A stretch of 64,000 nucleotides of DNA from Gnetum montanum (taxonomy: Eukaryota > Streptophyta > Gnetopsida > Gnetales > Gnetaceae): the NCBI GenBank assembly GCA_015680685.1, contig MNCI01036723.1, positions 24,339-88,338 on the forward strand, in the 5' to 3' direction. A program made the translations under genes and the position numbers. The notes below the pieces were generated by a model. That model was given only the letters and a program-made list of their open reading frames with translations, was not told where the DNA came from and did no database searches. The stretch's first letter is position 1, and the number at the start of each line of letters is the position of its first letter. Positions 9,201 to 18,846 of the stretch are shown piece after piece.

Positions 9201-9411
9201 CCAGGCCAGCTTGTATCTTAATGCAAATGAAGTTATATTCGTCTTGGCTTATGATATTAGCGGCAGGGTCTCTCCCTTGCAACCTCAACGATCGACGAGG
9301 CCCCATTGTGGATTGCCCTCCCATGTGTTGTGTGGTGGGTTGCTGAGCAGTTGTTGTGTCTGAGATGTTAACGTTCTGGGTAGTAGCAACAGTGATGTTG
9401 ATGGGATTCAT
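6265..9411 (-). CDS. Tat-1 Gag (1,048 codons, intact)
   Basis: Starts at the ATG at 9409-9411, about 310 bases inside the LTR. The N-terminal 370 residues are rich in P, Q, T and S. A capsid-type retrotransposon gag domain covers roughly residues 410-570 (TKYNGETDPNAHLITF, FPMSLTGRALDWYRALP, EPIQKFIQRW). A zinc-knuckle-like segment, CDYHQRPGHGTDYC, lies near residue 705. The C-terminal third carries six spaced copies of a P-(Y/F)-VV-(R/H/K/Q)-(V/I)-P motif. The frame ends in TAG at 6265-6267, where Tat-2 has a sense codon, so the stop is probably a copy-specific mutation. The several plus-strand open frames across 6326-8754 are shadows of this gene. Confidence 0.92.
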   Translation of the reverse strand: MNPINITVATTQNVNISDTTTAQQPTTQHMGGQSTMGPRRSLRLQGRDPAANIISQDEYNFICIKIQAGLVVDRAEMEVKRQFEIFYRGGYEFIRSPYDVIPIPEQFSELFTQLLLHRSQSLDQVMVEPQWDEEDEFAAQSEHEDSYHTLSPHNHVNPVFNSDAGETTPLQPITSDRTQALLQETSASAQVPPQGHPLSSAFPFTLAGSSSQAQPPHSNLGVTFQAQSQVVRMPHVIPMSTPAHYIPHIQTHAPPFTAVTQQGASSYNMAGQWPMTGTTSHQASHHYIPPHTLPPIHVPQAQPRPQQQQLPLYNVVPLMPSTIHFPQTQPPTTQLSPFQSTVQQSNPYSVPQAQTTLLPNAQDWADAKRMMQELTDEVKRLKTVTDGEMKVVDFYNDDPISSSVPPLTLPKGVPLPTLTKYNGETDPNAHLITFRLECALLQAWPHAVLRVFPMSLTGRALDWYRALPRNSICALDDLIRQFVTRFKYNLKPEPTLDSLMQIKQGPLEPIQKFIQRWSAALNELHEPISPFYLLTILKGAVNDFFKSKLYYLNARDLNQAFEQIKNIEEAAQNSHDPAYIAFKNQHTKKDKEKAKTTIAAVAGTQQQKPPMPPTNYYHPPPTTTAQESSPQQNPTNRTRNFERKEPSQYTPLPMKPSQLFDQLLKAGLMSHKQLSPAAIQRHDRFCQLVQNPSLAMPDEPPVPKGFRMDRFCDYHQRPGHGTDYCFTLKQDIQRMIDEGSITFDGANPVQPQNQTMGVYQDPLNTKEAPYTISTIYCDDEPDTPHINMIHPENKKISNKPFVVQIPLVEPTLAPQTSRTPQRPYVVRVPSITPVPNMTTRQQPYVVHIPPVNPASTTTPYARPAPFVVRVPPAVAMTEVPSPLRPTPYVVRVPAQAPAQSYPQPRLAPYVVKVPGQSQGPRPSPCNTRERLADRLTRECVEKERQWVAVGPPKPTPLSSMPMASSDNQPDIGSSGETSRTHEQRETANIRKNDKSQKREIKLLGPMDPVPLNQNAPDSRDFATVLTQVTQALKQKNTSLSLYDLVLTS

Positions 9412-9722
9412 GATTATAGACGATTTGAGTGTGTGGAATTGATATGGATAACGGTGTATGCGGTGGCATAGACGAGTTTACAGGCTAAGGATCTGCGGCG
9501 TAAACGCCGACGTAAGCGTGTAGCGTGTACGCTAAGTATGCAGCGTAGACGCTGGCGTAAGCGTGTAGCGTGTACGCTAGGGTTTATGTAGCGTAAACGC
9601 TGGAGTCTTCAGCATAGACGCTGAGTCTGATTTTAAAAACGTCAGCGAGGACGCTGATCAGCGTGAACGCTGAGGGACGTGAAGCCTATTTAGCGAAGGG
9701 CCCTCCTTCTAGCGCCAAAAAC
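9412..9722 (-). other. Tat-1 leader between LTR and gag
   Basis: Non-coding. It carries eight or more dyads of the form AGCGT-N2-ACGCT at 9487-9676, including GGCGTAAACGCC, AGCGTGTACGCT (twice), AGCGTAGACGCT and AGCGTGAACGCT. The arm change A/T to G/C in GGCGTAAACGCC is compensated on both sides. The primer-binding site is at its inner LTR edge. Confidence 0.8.
9701..9717 (-). other. Tat-1 candidate primer-binding site
   Basis: On the minus strand TGGCGCTAGAAGGAGGG starts six bases after the LTR end. Tat-2 has the near-identical TAGCGCTAGAAGGAGGG at 49478-49494. It begins TGGCGC like many Tat and Athila sites, but the rest does not match a tRNA I can name. Confidence 0.6.
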
Positions 9723-11039
9723 TGTGCTGACCGAAATCGTCGGTGCAAGGCTGGAATGTAACGAACACCGAAAGAGATGCGGACAAGCACAGTTGACCCT
9801 GCCTCCACTTGAGGGCAAGCTGGAAAGGACGAAGGCAGAGTACCTTGGATGGTCCGCACGTGGATCAAACAAGGACTTCCCCGAGCGCCGCCGAAGCGTT
9901 CTACGTCGGGTTATACGTAAGCAGGGCGTAAGCAATGAATCAGGCGTGCACGGCGTAAATACCACGGGCGTAAACGGAATGGGGCGTGAACAGCGTAAAC
10001 AGAAATGAACACAGCGTGAGTGTACGGGCGTGACAGCGTAAACAGTGAATGGATGTAGGGCGTAAGCAGGCAAACGGTGAACAGTGGGCGTATACGAACG
10101 GAGACGGAGCGAAAATGCAAGCGGGCGCGAACGAAGGGTGGGCCAAATTGACGTAAAACTAGAAAAGAACTCACAGCGAGCGTAAACAGTGGTTGTCTTC
10201 GGGCACGAATCGAGCGCGGAGTGCGAACGTAAACAGGCGTAAACAAAGCGTGGGCCAAATTAACGTAAAACTGTAAAAGAACTTGCAACAAACGTAAACA
10301 ATGGATTATAGAGTTAAAATGTTGTGCACCGGTCTAACGCAGTTGTGTAGGGACACAAGGCGGACGTAAAGCCCCGGTGGATGGAGGGATGCAGCTGGTT
10401 GACGCGATAGGCGAGGGGCGGGCTGTGCTCAGCGTGCAGCATGCAGCATGCAGGACTTCCAGCGTAAGCGTAAGAGAAGAGGGTTTCCGCAGCGTAATTG
10501 TTCTGGGTCTGCTCTGGTAAATTTCTGCCGGGGCCGTAAATGTGGAAAATTGGGCTATTTATAGGGGTAGGGTTACCGGGAAAAGCGGATGATGGGACAC
10601 GTGGCGTATAGACCGGGCGTTATAATTTAGAAACTCGGTACATGCTGGGCGTATACGCTGAGCGTAAACGTTACAAGCTGGCGTGTATGCTGGGCGTACA
10701 CGCTGGGCGTCTACGCCGGGCGTAGACGCCGGGCATAGAGACTGACGGATGTCCACTTGCTTCAATCCTTGCTCTTTGGTGTAATCTTCATGTTGCCATT
10801 GGAAATCCTATCGTCGAGCGTGTGCCCCTGCCGTACCTGGGCGTGTATACTAAGGAGCTGGGCGTAGACGCTGGGCGTGTACGCTGGGCATAGACGCTGG
10901 GCGTGAACGCTGGGCGTAGACGCTGGGCATAGACGCTGGGCGTGAATGCTTCACGCTGGGCGTAGACGCTGGGCGTGAATGCTGGGCGTAGACGCTGGGT
11001 GTAGACGCTGGGCGTGAACGCGGGGCGTATATGCTGGCA
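9723..11039 (-). repeat. 5' LTR of Tat-1
   Basis: The plus-strand reading begins TGTGCTGACCGAAATCGTCG and ends GGCA. It aligns at its inner end with the Tat-2 LTR (TGTAGTGACCGAAAACGTCG), and both contain a GATCARACARGGACTT block. Most of the outer part (about 9900-11036) is a dense array of GCGT-N2-ACGC dyads and GGGCGTAGACGCT-type units. The LTR is about 1,317 bp against about 1,670 bp in Tat-2, so its outer edge could be truncated. No partner LTR is in the window for confirmation. Confidence 0.75.
10556..10603 (-). promoter_or_regulatory. LTR promoter of Tat-1: TATA box and G-box
   Basis: On the minus strand TATAAATA (10556-10563) has a CACGTG G-box (10598-10603) 34 bp upstream. The same pairing is found in the Tat-2 and Tat-3 LTRs. 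It would drive the gag-pol strand toward lower coordinates. Confidence 0.7.
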
Positions 11040-12333
11040 CAACACTTAAAAGATTTTTGTGGTGTCTCAGCATGTAGAGTGTTTGTAACAACATTTAGGA
11101 CCAAAGCAAACCAATGGTTCTTAATGCTTCCTGATGCCTCTATTAATACATGGCAAGAATTTCAAAAACAAGTTCTTGAATCAATTTGACAAATTTACAA
11201 GCCCTGCTATCGCATCAAGCAACTTTACCAGCCTAAGGAAGCTACCTGGGGAAAATGTTAGGGATTATAACCTTAGATTCCTTCACCAACTTGCCTATGT
11301 GCCAAATGAGATGTGACCACAACCAGATGGTATCCTCAACTTCTATCTCTCTACCATCAATCCATTCTTCGCTTATGCCATTAAATTTGATCCCAACATA
11401 ATAGAAATACAATGTGCAATGTCAAAAGCTGTGGAATTAGAGCAAATAACCCTTATGAATAGCATCCAAACCCAATTTGGGATGATGAGTGTTAGTAACC
11501 CTATGCAATCAAACCCACTCCTACCAACTTTTCAAACATCTAATGTCATGCCTCAAGCTGTTTCTCCCGTTCAATCAACTCAACCTTTAAGTCATTACTC
11601 ACAAGGACCCATGTCCTCTTCATTATTACCATCCAACACTGGTTTGAATGATGACCAATCAAAAGCCTTGATTCAATCCATTATCAACCCAAACGGGACA
11701 TCAAATTCTATTGAACCACCAACCCAAACTCAAAATCAAATAACCCAAATACTCACTTCACTACAAAAACTATCCAATGAAGTGGTTGAGCTAAAGAGAA
11801 ACAATAACAAAAGCCCTATATAACCAGAAAAACCAAGTGCATCAATCAATGATGATTATTGTCGTCGTCATAATACGAGGCAACATTCTGAAAAGACTTA
11901 TCCTCAATTCACAGCATTGTATGGTGATAGTACCCAAGGACAACAAAATGGGAAAACCCCTATCATGGTCCTTAATGTACCTCATGAGATAGAAAATGAA
12001 GAGGTTTCCTCATTAAAATAAGTTATGGTAGGCGACCCTAACCCACACAACACTCGCTACTACAAAATTAGTGACATTATGAATGCTACACAACAACAAA
12101 CTAGGAACAATTCCTATACACCTCCAAACAAGAGAGTTCTTAGTCAAAAAAATGCAAACAATCAATTCGGGTCATCCCAAGTAATTGCCCCACAACAACC
12201 AAACCCCCCTTCTATACTTAGAAGAGTTCCATCTCAACAAGAAGCCAAAGATGAACATAAGAATTATGATTTGGAAGAGGATGAGTTAAAGCCAACATTT
12301 CGATGTATGACCTCCTACACTTTAACACAATGA
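11040..12333 (+). pseudogene. Element C gag, 3' part (broken)
   Basis: Successive plus-strand segments encode capsid-like gag (NQWFLMLPDASINTWQEF; LPGENVRDYNLRFLHQLAY; GILNFYLSTINPFFAYAIKF). A Q/N/S/P-rich stretch at 11419-11823 then gives a nucleocapsid-adjacent region (GDPNPHNTRYYKISDIM). Stops fall near 11190, 11314 (TGA), 11821 (TAA) and 12019 (TAA), with frame changes between pieces. The 5' portion was displaced by Tat-1. No zinc knuckle is visible. Confidence 0.7.
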
Positions 12334-13626
12334 AAGAAGTGATTCGGGATATGGTTCATATACCTGTTGCCCAAAGAAAAAAATCCCCAATTCCTGAAAG
12401 ACAAGTTCACTTTGCAGAAAGTCCTAACACATTATTAGTACAAAACATGAATAATTCCATGTCTAGAAAAAAGGACCATCCCCCTTTCCTAACCACTTTG
12501 ATTATTTTAGGCAAGAATGTCCATAACTGTTTAATAGATTCCGGTGCAACTGTTAGTGTTATGCCTCTTGACGTTTGTAACGCTTTAGGAGCACAAATGA
12601 TACCACAAACTAAAAGTGTGATTCAACTCGATGGATCTAACGTACCTATGGTAGGATTATTAACATGAGCAAAGGTACAACTTAAGCAATACCCTACATT
12701 TACATGTTATACAGATATCCTAGTAGTTGACATGAAACCCACATATGGTGTGCTCTTATCTAGGACTTTTGGAGCTAAGTTTGGGGGCTTCTTTAGGTCA
12801 GATTTCTCGGAATTATTGATCCCTATCAAAGGAAAATCTGAATACATGACTATACCCCAAGAACCCTTCTACAAACAAGTAGTAACAACCTTGGATCAAC
12901 AAAATCAATCTTTGGAAGATCGAAATGCTAATCTTTATGTTGGGGTTATTGAGGTTGAGTGTAGTGAACATGTTGAAAATGACTATGTGAGTGGAACTAC
13001 AAAAAATCCTATCTCTTATGCAGATCCCATCCAATCCTATCAAAGTTCTAGAGAAGGTGAAGAAAACTATGGAGACACCTTGCCTTATCAACAACACGAT
13101 GGATTTTGTCTAAGTGATCCACCACCTTTAGGGGAAGACAAAGATATAAATAAGACCTTACCTCTTAAAACATTTGAAGGTGTGCTAAATTTTAACAACA
13201 CATCCATGGAACATTCTCCTAGAAAAGCTATATCCGATGACCCACCAAAACCTAGACCTATCATTGAAACTTATATTAAAGAAAAACTTTATAGAAAATG
13301 ATCAAGCAAGATAAGTGTAGGTCTTGATTTTCATAATCTTAAGCATCAAGAAATTGTCAAGAGATGGTTCGATAAAAAATATGCGGCTAAAAATTTTCAA
13401 GTAGGTGATCTAGTCCTTAAGAGAGATAGAGCGTCTGGTCAAACTAGCCCTCAAACTAAGTTTTCACCTATGTGGTTAGGTCCATTCTAAATTGTAGACA
13501 TCACTGGCCCAAATGTGTTTAAGATTGGTGATTTGCAAGGGTATAGGTTAAATAGGAATTTTAATGCATTTCATTTGAAACATTTCTACTTAGGTACCCC
13601 ACGTGGACATCTGGTAGATTCTTAGT
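12303..13626 (+). pseudogene. Element C protease fused to the integrase C-terminus
   Basis: The protease active site NCLIDSGATVSVMP lies near 12528-12570, followed by the family block VVDMKPTYGVLLSRTFGAKFGG. One TGA at 12666-12668 interrupts it. From 12732 the same frame runs to a TGA at 13299-13301 and then continues in frame into integrase C-terminal sequence (HQEIVKRWFDKKYAAKNFQ, VGDLVLK, MWLGPF) ending at TAG 13624-13626; one internal TAA sits near 13488. Keeping one frame across the missing RT, RNase H and integrase core suggests a clean in-frame deletion. Confidence 0.7.
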
Positions 13627-14850
13627 TGCATGTTTTCTTCCCCTTTTTCTTTGCATTTCATATGTATATTATTGCATTTCCATATTTTGCTTGCATTTTC
13701 ATCATTTCTTTCTTAGCATATTGTTTTGATTGTTGTGTTCTTCGTATGATTTTAATAATCATTTGTCATTTGAGTTACTTGATATTGGGTCATCTTAACA
13801 CCATTGGAAAATAATGTAGGTGTAAAATAATTTACTATTATTATAATATAATGCTATAAAATCCACTTTATATTTTATAAGTACGATAACTCTTTCCAAT
13901 TGATTCCAAGGTTTCAATTTATTTGTTATGTTATATAATGGAGCATTTGATTTATACAAACTTATCATGTTATCATCATGATCATGTGAGTGTAGGATAT
14001 GTGATGTTGGAGAGTGGTTAGTCATAATTACTAGGTGACCTTGGAAAAATCTATCCTTTCCTCTCATAAGCCCAAGCCCTCAGGTATGATGATCCATGGC
14101 TATCCTGTGAACAATGGGATAAAGTGTATTCATTTCTACTTGAGAACCCTTAGCCACCCAAGAGACCTGCTATGATGCCACCAATCAAAGGAACATACCT
14201 GAGGGTTGAACTACACCATGGGCAAAGTTTCCAAAATGACCATTCTCTTTGGCAGTGTAGCTAATTGGCCAAACTCGTGTTGGAATTCCTACCTCAAGAA
14301 TGAAGTACACCATGACCAAAGTTTCCTTAAAAAAAAAAAAACAAAACAAAAAAATGAGGACCATGTTCATTGGCAGTGTAATAAGTTCTTAAGTGTGATG
14401 GGGTTCGGCACCAATCCTCACCCTAACCTCCATTTCCCCTTTTAAATTTAAGTTTTTCAAAAAAAAAAAAACAAGGAAAAATCTAAAAGTTGTGTATAAG
14501 TCTCTTGCTAAAAATAGTCTGCATACTTTTACTGTTATCTTGTGAGAATATTGAGAATGAGAGCTTAAGTATATATCTACATATATATATATATAATTAC
14601 ACATATATATCTATAGATCTTAGTTAAAATAACAATAAATTATATATTTATATTTTAATGGTTGTTTGGATGGCCTTTGTCGGTGTCTCTTTTGATTATT
14701 TGGTTATTTTGATCATGTTTAGGACATTATAGTTCACTTTCAAGTTTGCATTTCTGGTTTCATGTTGTTTTTGTTTCCCCATCTGTTGCATTTGCATTCA
14801 AAATTTTATAATCCTTGCACTTGCATACAATCTGTAGTTTGGGGGTTAAG
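13627..14850 (+). other. Element C 3' untranslated region
   Basis: T-rich sequence with no coding I can support. It contains an imperfect direct repeat, ACACCATGGGCAAAGTTTCC (14212 on) and ACACCATGACCAAAGTTTCC (14307 on), two copies of GGCAGTGTA, A-runs at 14327-14353 and 14459-14472, and a (TA)n tract at 14579-14596. TTTGGGGGTTA at 14839-14849 is a candidate polypurine tract. Confidence 0.5.
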
Positions 14851-17800
14851 TGTTCAGGACAACCTCACCCATGCTAGGCATAGGGCCTTGATCAATAGAA
14901 ACCTATCTCACAGCTTCAATTTTAGTGTGCATCGTTGATTTTGAATTTTGAAATTATCTTGGATGGATTCAAGAAAGTTTTATTGATGGAATTAAATATT
15001 CAATTTCAAACTCAAGCAAAAACATTGGTCGTCCTGCCATCCATAGCAATGCTCTCTTCTAGTTTCAAGTCCCTGTATTCTTTTACCAACGGTTGAATGG
15101 TAACATACACTTGGTCCTTAATAGCAGTCACTAAAAATATAAAAATAAAAATATAAAATAAAAATATAAAATTTAAAAATTAAAAATAGAGCACCATGAG
15201 CTTGCACAGGGCCATTGTCCATGTGCTGGTGGGCTTCGTTGGCCCGTAAAAATAGATTTAAAAAGAAAAAAAAACGTTGATCAAGCATCCACCCATGACT
15301 TATGACCCATGATGATTATCCTGTTTTGTTTTTCTTTCTTTTTAGCAGTGATATGAGAACCCTAGTTGGCAGTTTAGGGTTAGGGTTATTCTCTCGCCGA
15401 ATCGCTATTTAGCAGGAAGAGGAACCAGAGCAGAGGAGATGGGGGCTTCTCAGAGGCGCAGATCTGGAGGATAGAGGGAGGCGCAGATCTGGAAAAGGGA
15501 GGTGCAGATCTGGAAAACGGAGGTGCAGATCTGGAAAAGGGAGGTGCAGATCTGACAGAGGGAGGAGCAGGAGAGAAACCCTGTGGACGATCAGAGGAGA
15601 GGTGGGCATCTCTCTCTGTTCCTATGCGGTCCTTCTCACGTGGCAACGGCAGACGGAACAGCCACAAGTCTCTGAGGGATGGTAGTCTCTCTCTGCTACA
15701 GAAAATGGCAGGTGTTCCAATTAGAGTCTTCAGTTGCATGACTCTTGTGGGATCTCATTGTTGCTGCGTCGGTGATCTTGTTGCTACTGCACTGCACACC
15801 CAATCCAGCTTCAGCTGTTATGCCGTTGCTGCCGCCTGTGCCATTAGCCATCAGCAAAGGGACAACAGTGTTTAAGACCAAATAAATTTTTGATTTAATT
15901 TCAAGTTTACTTTTATATTGTTTACTTTCCAAAAAAAACTGCAAAAAATGTTTAATTTTAATTTTGGGTATTTTACTATTTTTTTTTAAATTTGTTATAA
16001 TCCAAACAAAACCCTTCTAAAATTTAAAATTTGATTCAAAATTTTCAAAATTTTGTTTGGATTATTATTTTGTCACATAGCCCTTTCCAACTGAGACTAT
16101 TCTCAGGTTTCCGTACCCATATGGGAGACACCCTAGGCAATAGTCTCCTAAAACGAGTTTTCACAGGTGTTGGAGGCATGTCCAAAATTTACGCATCAAC
16201 ACCTTCTTAGTTGTTGTTGGCCATTACTTAGAGCAATCTGTCAGAATCTAAATTAAAACGTTATGGTTTCTACCTTGATTAAAAGTTAATTTTTGATAAA
16301 ATATTGGCTTTAATCTATTAGACATTGAATCGATGAGATATTTTTGATTAATAAATTTGATAGCTGTGATTGAATGAAACTTTGTCGATATGCACCCTTC
16401 TACAATATTTTACTAAAATGCAAATGCAAACAATATCTTGATAATGCTATGCTTATTGGTTACACTTTTTACTGGCCTTTTTAAACTTAAGAAGTACCAA
16501 AATGTCTTATTGGTTTTACAATTGGAGTTGTTAAAGCTGGGAATGAGTTGTAATGGGTACATTTATACACCAGGGTTGATTATTTAGCACAATCCAAAAC
16601 TCCAAAACTTCTACCAAAGTATTTACTTTGGGGAGAAGTTACTAAAAAGTATTCCCGCTAGAATAATCCTTGAGGTATCATCATTTAAGCATTTTTTCAT
16701 CATAAACATGTTTGCATGTGAACAAACATGTGCATGTTACTCTGGTAGAAAATAAGCAATACATTGAAAACATTTTGTTTTATGTAAGATTATTACCAAT
16801 TTTTTTTGTTTAGTCTAACACAGTTAGAGAATGTTTGTAGGGTGATAGGCTTATCATCTCTTGGAGTAAGAAAGGAAATGTTATGGAATTAGTGTAGTTA
16901 ACTTGCATGGACACTAATGTAAAAGTATGAATTTCATTTTCTAATAATGATTATAGATTTGTATATTATTTCATATTTATTGTGTGCCTTTTCTTTTGGT
17001 GAAATTTGTAAGATAAATTTGGTTGAGAAAGTGTGTGCAATAAATGGAAGGTTAAATAAGCATGAATTTATATGATACAATGATAGAATGTACAAATCTT
17101 GTTACTCATTCAAATATCAAATTCAATTTTAGTAAATGCAAGTAAAAAATTTTCAGTTTTTGTTTCTAAATTAAGTTGTCAATAGATTTTTGCTCACCAA
17201 TAGGTAAATCTACATCCAATCATAAAAGAAGCAAAAATTTTGGTATCAATTGAAGAAGTGAAAAATAATGTATACTATGTCTTATATTCTGTGCTGGTTT
17301 TAGTATTTTCTGCTTAATGATTAAGCATGTACTCTAAATTTTTTTTAAACATACACCTAAATGCTATGGTATCAATTTTTTTCACAACTCCCCTGGTGTA
17401 TCATTTTGAATAATATAGACGGGCATATTTACCCACATTTTTCTAAGTAAACAGCGTACAAAAGATCTTGGCCTTCGCCTTTTCGTACAGTCATACGTGG
17501 CCTACCTGAGAAACCAATTACTACACTGCCTCTCCTTGCATATAAAGTGGTGAACCTGTTTCAGGTGCCAAACCTAGATTGTGTATGAATGTCATCGTCT
17601 ACATTAACTCAGTCTAAGGCTATTGTTTATCTGCATGCGTATATTGTTTCTTTAGCAATGACGTGCATAATTTGGAGCCCACTTTATCACAACAGAGAAT
17701 TTGTAATATCTCAGACTCGGATACGGCTCTTTGAGAAGCAAAAGCACAGCTATAAAATCACAAGGCAATTCAAGCTGGGAGATGCTAAGCGAAAAGTGTA

Positions 17801-18121
17801 GGCCAGAAAATTTATGGCCTTGTCATGGTGAGACGAATTGTGTGCAAATCTGTGAACACTTTTCACAGAAAAATTGTATGAATCGTTTTCATCTTATCTC
17901 ATCAGGAATGGGTAAAGCACAATGCCATTCTACTGAATACCAGCGCTATCCTATAACCACATCAGTACTGCCAATGTAGTCTCAAACAATGATTGTGCCG
18001 AAGATCCATGTACTTATTTTGTTTATATTGGGTCATTGAACCGGGTACCCCTAAGGTGTAGAAAGGGTAGGTGGAAGCGTAAACAATTTCTTTTAAGAGG
18101 AAGGGAAAACCAAAATAGGCA
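14851..18121. other. Unassigned AT-rich stretch, possibly the element C 3' LTR plus flank
   Basis: No protein family is recognisable on either strand. The start (TGTTCAGGACAACC) follows a purine tract, so the first kilobase or more could be an LTR. It includes AGGGTTAGGGTTATTCTCTC (15379 on), a 21-bp tandem repeat at 15452-15571, and AT-rich homopolymer-like sequence near 15120-15190 and 15890-16070. A GC-richer patch at 17455-17575 contains CATATAAAG but no convincing downstream reading frame. The short open frames at 15386-15739, 15624-15875 and 17589-17979 look like chance. Confidence 0.4.
15452..15571. repeat. 21-bp tandem repeat
   Basis: Five units based on GGAGGTGCAGATCTGGAAAAG, with substitutions at the ends (GGCGCAGATCTGGAGGATAG; GGTGCAGATCTGACAGAG). 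On the minus strand a multiple-of-three period gives repeated APPFSRS, which explains the open frame there without implying a gene. Confidence 0.85.
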
Positions 18122-18126
18122 CTATT

Positions 18127-18692
18127 TGTGAGAGAGGTAGCAGGGTTGGTGGTGGCCTGCTACCTCCCCCACAGTTTGGGGGACTATGGGGGCACAAGGG
18201 ATCCTTTGCTCCTTGTGTCTTCGGAACCATACTGGCATGGCAGTTCCATGCATTAGTAAGAGGAGGCTATGACCTACCTCATTACCCCACTTGGTAGGAC
18301 CTTGCCTGGGAGGGTTGCATAGTTCAACTCTGTGTTGGGGTTTTTTTAATCAGGTGTACCATGGGACGTGCTATGGGATGTTGCGTGTGCTCCTTGGAGC
18401 GTGACACCAACTACTAGCACGCAGTGATGAATTTGGAGGGTTCAACTGGTCGTCCCCATGGTGTCCACGTGAATGAAGCAAGGGAGTGCTATCTAGCTTG
18501 TTAGCGTATCGTGAATATTGTTTATGAAACACCACTCAGGAGACATGCTAACACTAACACATTATTTGTTGGCATGTGTTTCAGGATTGTTGATTGTTGA
18601 GGTGTATTCCTCTTGAGTTATTTCTCGATTCAAAATCTGCTTGGGAAACTCTTGGGGTGCCGAACAACATGCTCAGGGACAACGTTGTTATA
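18127..18692 (+). repeat. 5' LTR of the chromovirus
   Basis: 566 bp, TG...TA (the terminal CA has become TA). It matches 24166-24728 over its whole length with scattered changes, and ends directly before the primer site. Confidence 0.9.
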
Positions 18693-18694
18693 GA

Positions 18695-18706
18695 TGGTAT
18701 CAGAGC
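18695..18706 (+). other. Primer-binding site, tRNA-iMet
   Basis: TGGTATCAGAGC, the classic complement of the initiator methionine tRNA 3' end, two bases after the LTR. Confidence 0.95.
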
Positions 18707-18846
18707 CTCATAGTTTCGGTTATTGGTAAAACTTTCTTGCTAAGTGGGTGTGAGGGTTTGTGGTTTGTGAGGTTTCCATTTTCAACTTTTGTTAACCACT
18801 CTCCCTTTGAGGGTGGCCTTGTTTTAAAGCTCTCTCTTTGGTAAAC

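Larger units (their letters stand above)
1..11039 (-). mobile_element. Tat-lineage Ty3/gypsy LTR retrotransposon, copy Tat-1 (partial)
   Basis: Read on the minus strand the order is LTR (9723-11039), primer-binding site, leader, gag, protease, then a 5 kb block that carries a plus-strand gene, then the start of reverse transcriptase at the left edge. The rest of pol and the 3' LTR lie outside the window. Assignment to Tat rests on close protein similarity to Tat-2, which has the second, archaeal-type RNase H typical of that lineage. Gag and protease are almost intact, and CpG-rich motifs are preserved, so this looks like the youngest insertion here. It interrupts the gag of element C, which resumes at 11040. 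The outer LTR end (GGCA at 11036-11039) is inferred from the switch to gag coding. Confidence 0.85.
11040..14850 (+). mobile_element. Element C: Ty3/gypsy element, internally deleted, 5' part outside the window
   Basis: Coding starts abruptly at the Tat-1 edge with mid-gag sequence (KDFCGVSACRVFVTTFRTK). It continues to a C-terminal gag, a protease (CLIDSGATVSVMPLDVC) and then directly to an integrase tail (VGDLVLKRDRA, MWLGPF, FHLKHFYLGTP). RT, RNase H and the integrase core are missing. The 3' end is uncertain: a purine-rich TTTGGGGGTTA at 14839-14849 followed by TG could mark the start of the 3' LTR. The host side of the Tat-1 insertion, with gag's beginning, lies left of the window. Confidence 0.7.

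Noticed and set aside
6326-9363. Plus-strand open frames opposite Tat-1 gag
   Set aside because: Shadow frames created by proline- and glutamine-rich gag codons; no conserved counterpart in Tat-2.
9900-11036. CRISPR-like array because of regularly repeated palindromes
   Set aside because: Plant LTR context, variable spacing and no unique spacers; it lies between an LTR promoter and its outer end.
15379-15395. AGGGTTAGGGTT as interstitial telomere repeat
   Set aside because: Only two units, insufficient for a telomeric tract.
15386-15739. Serine/proline repeat protein on the minus strand
   Set aside because: Produced by a 21-bp tandem repeat, whose period keeps any frame open; no other gene signal.
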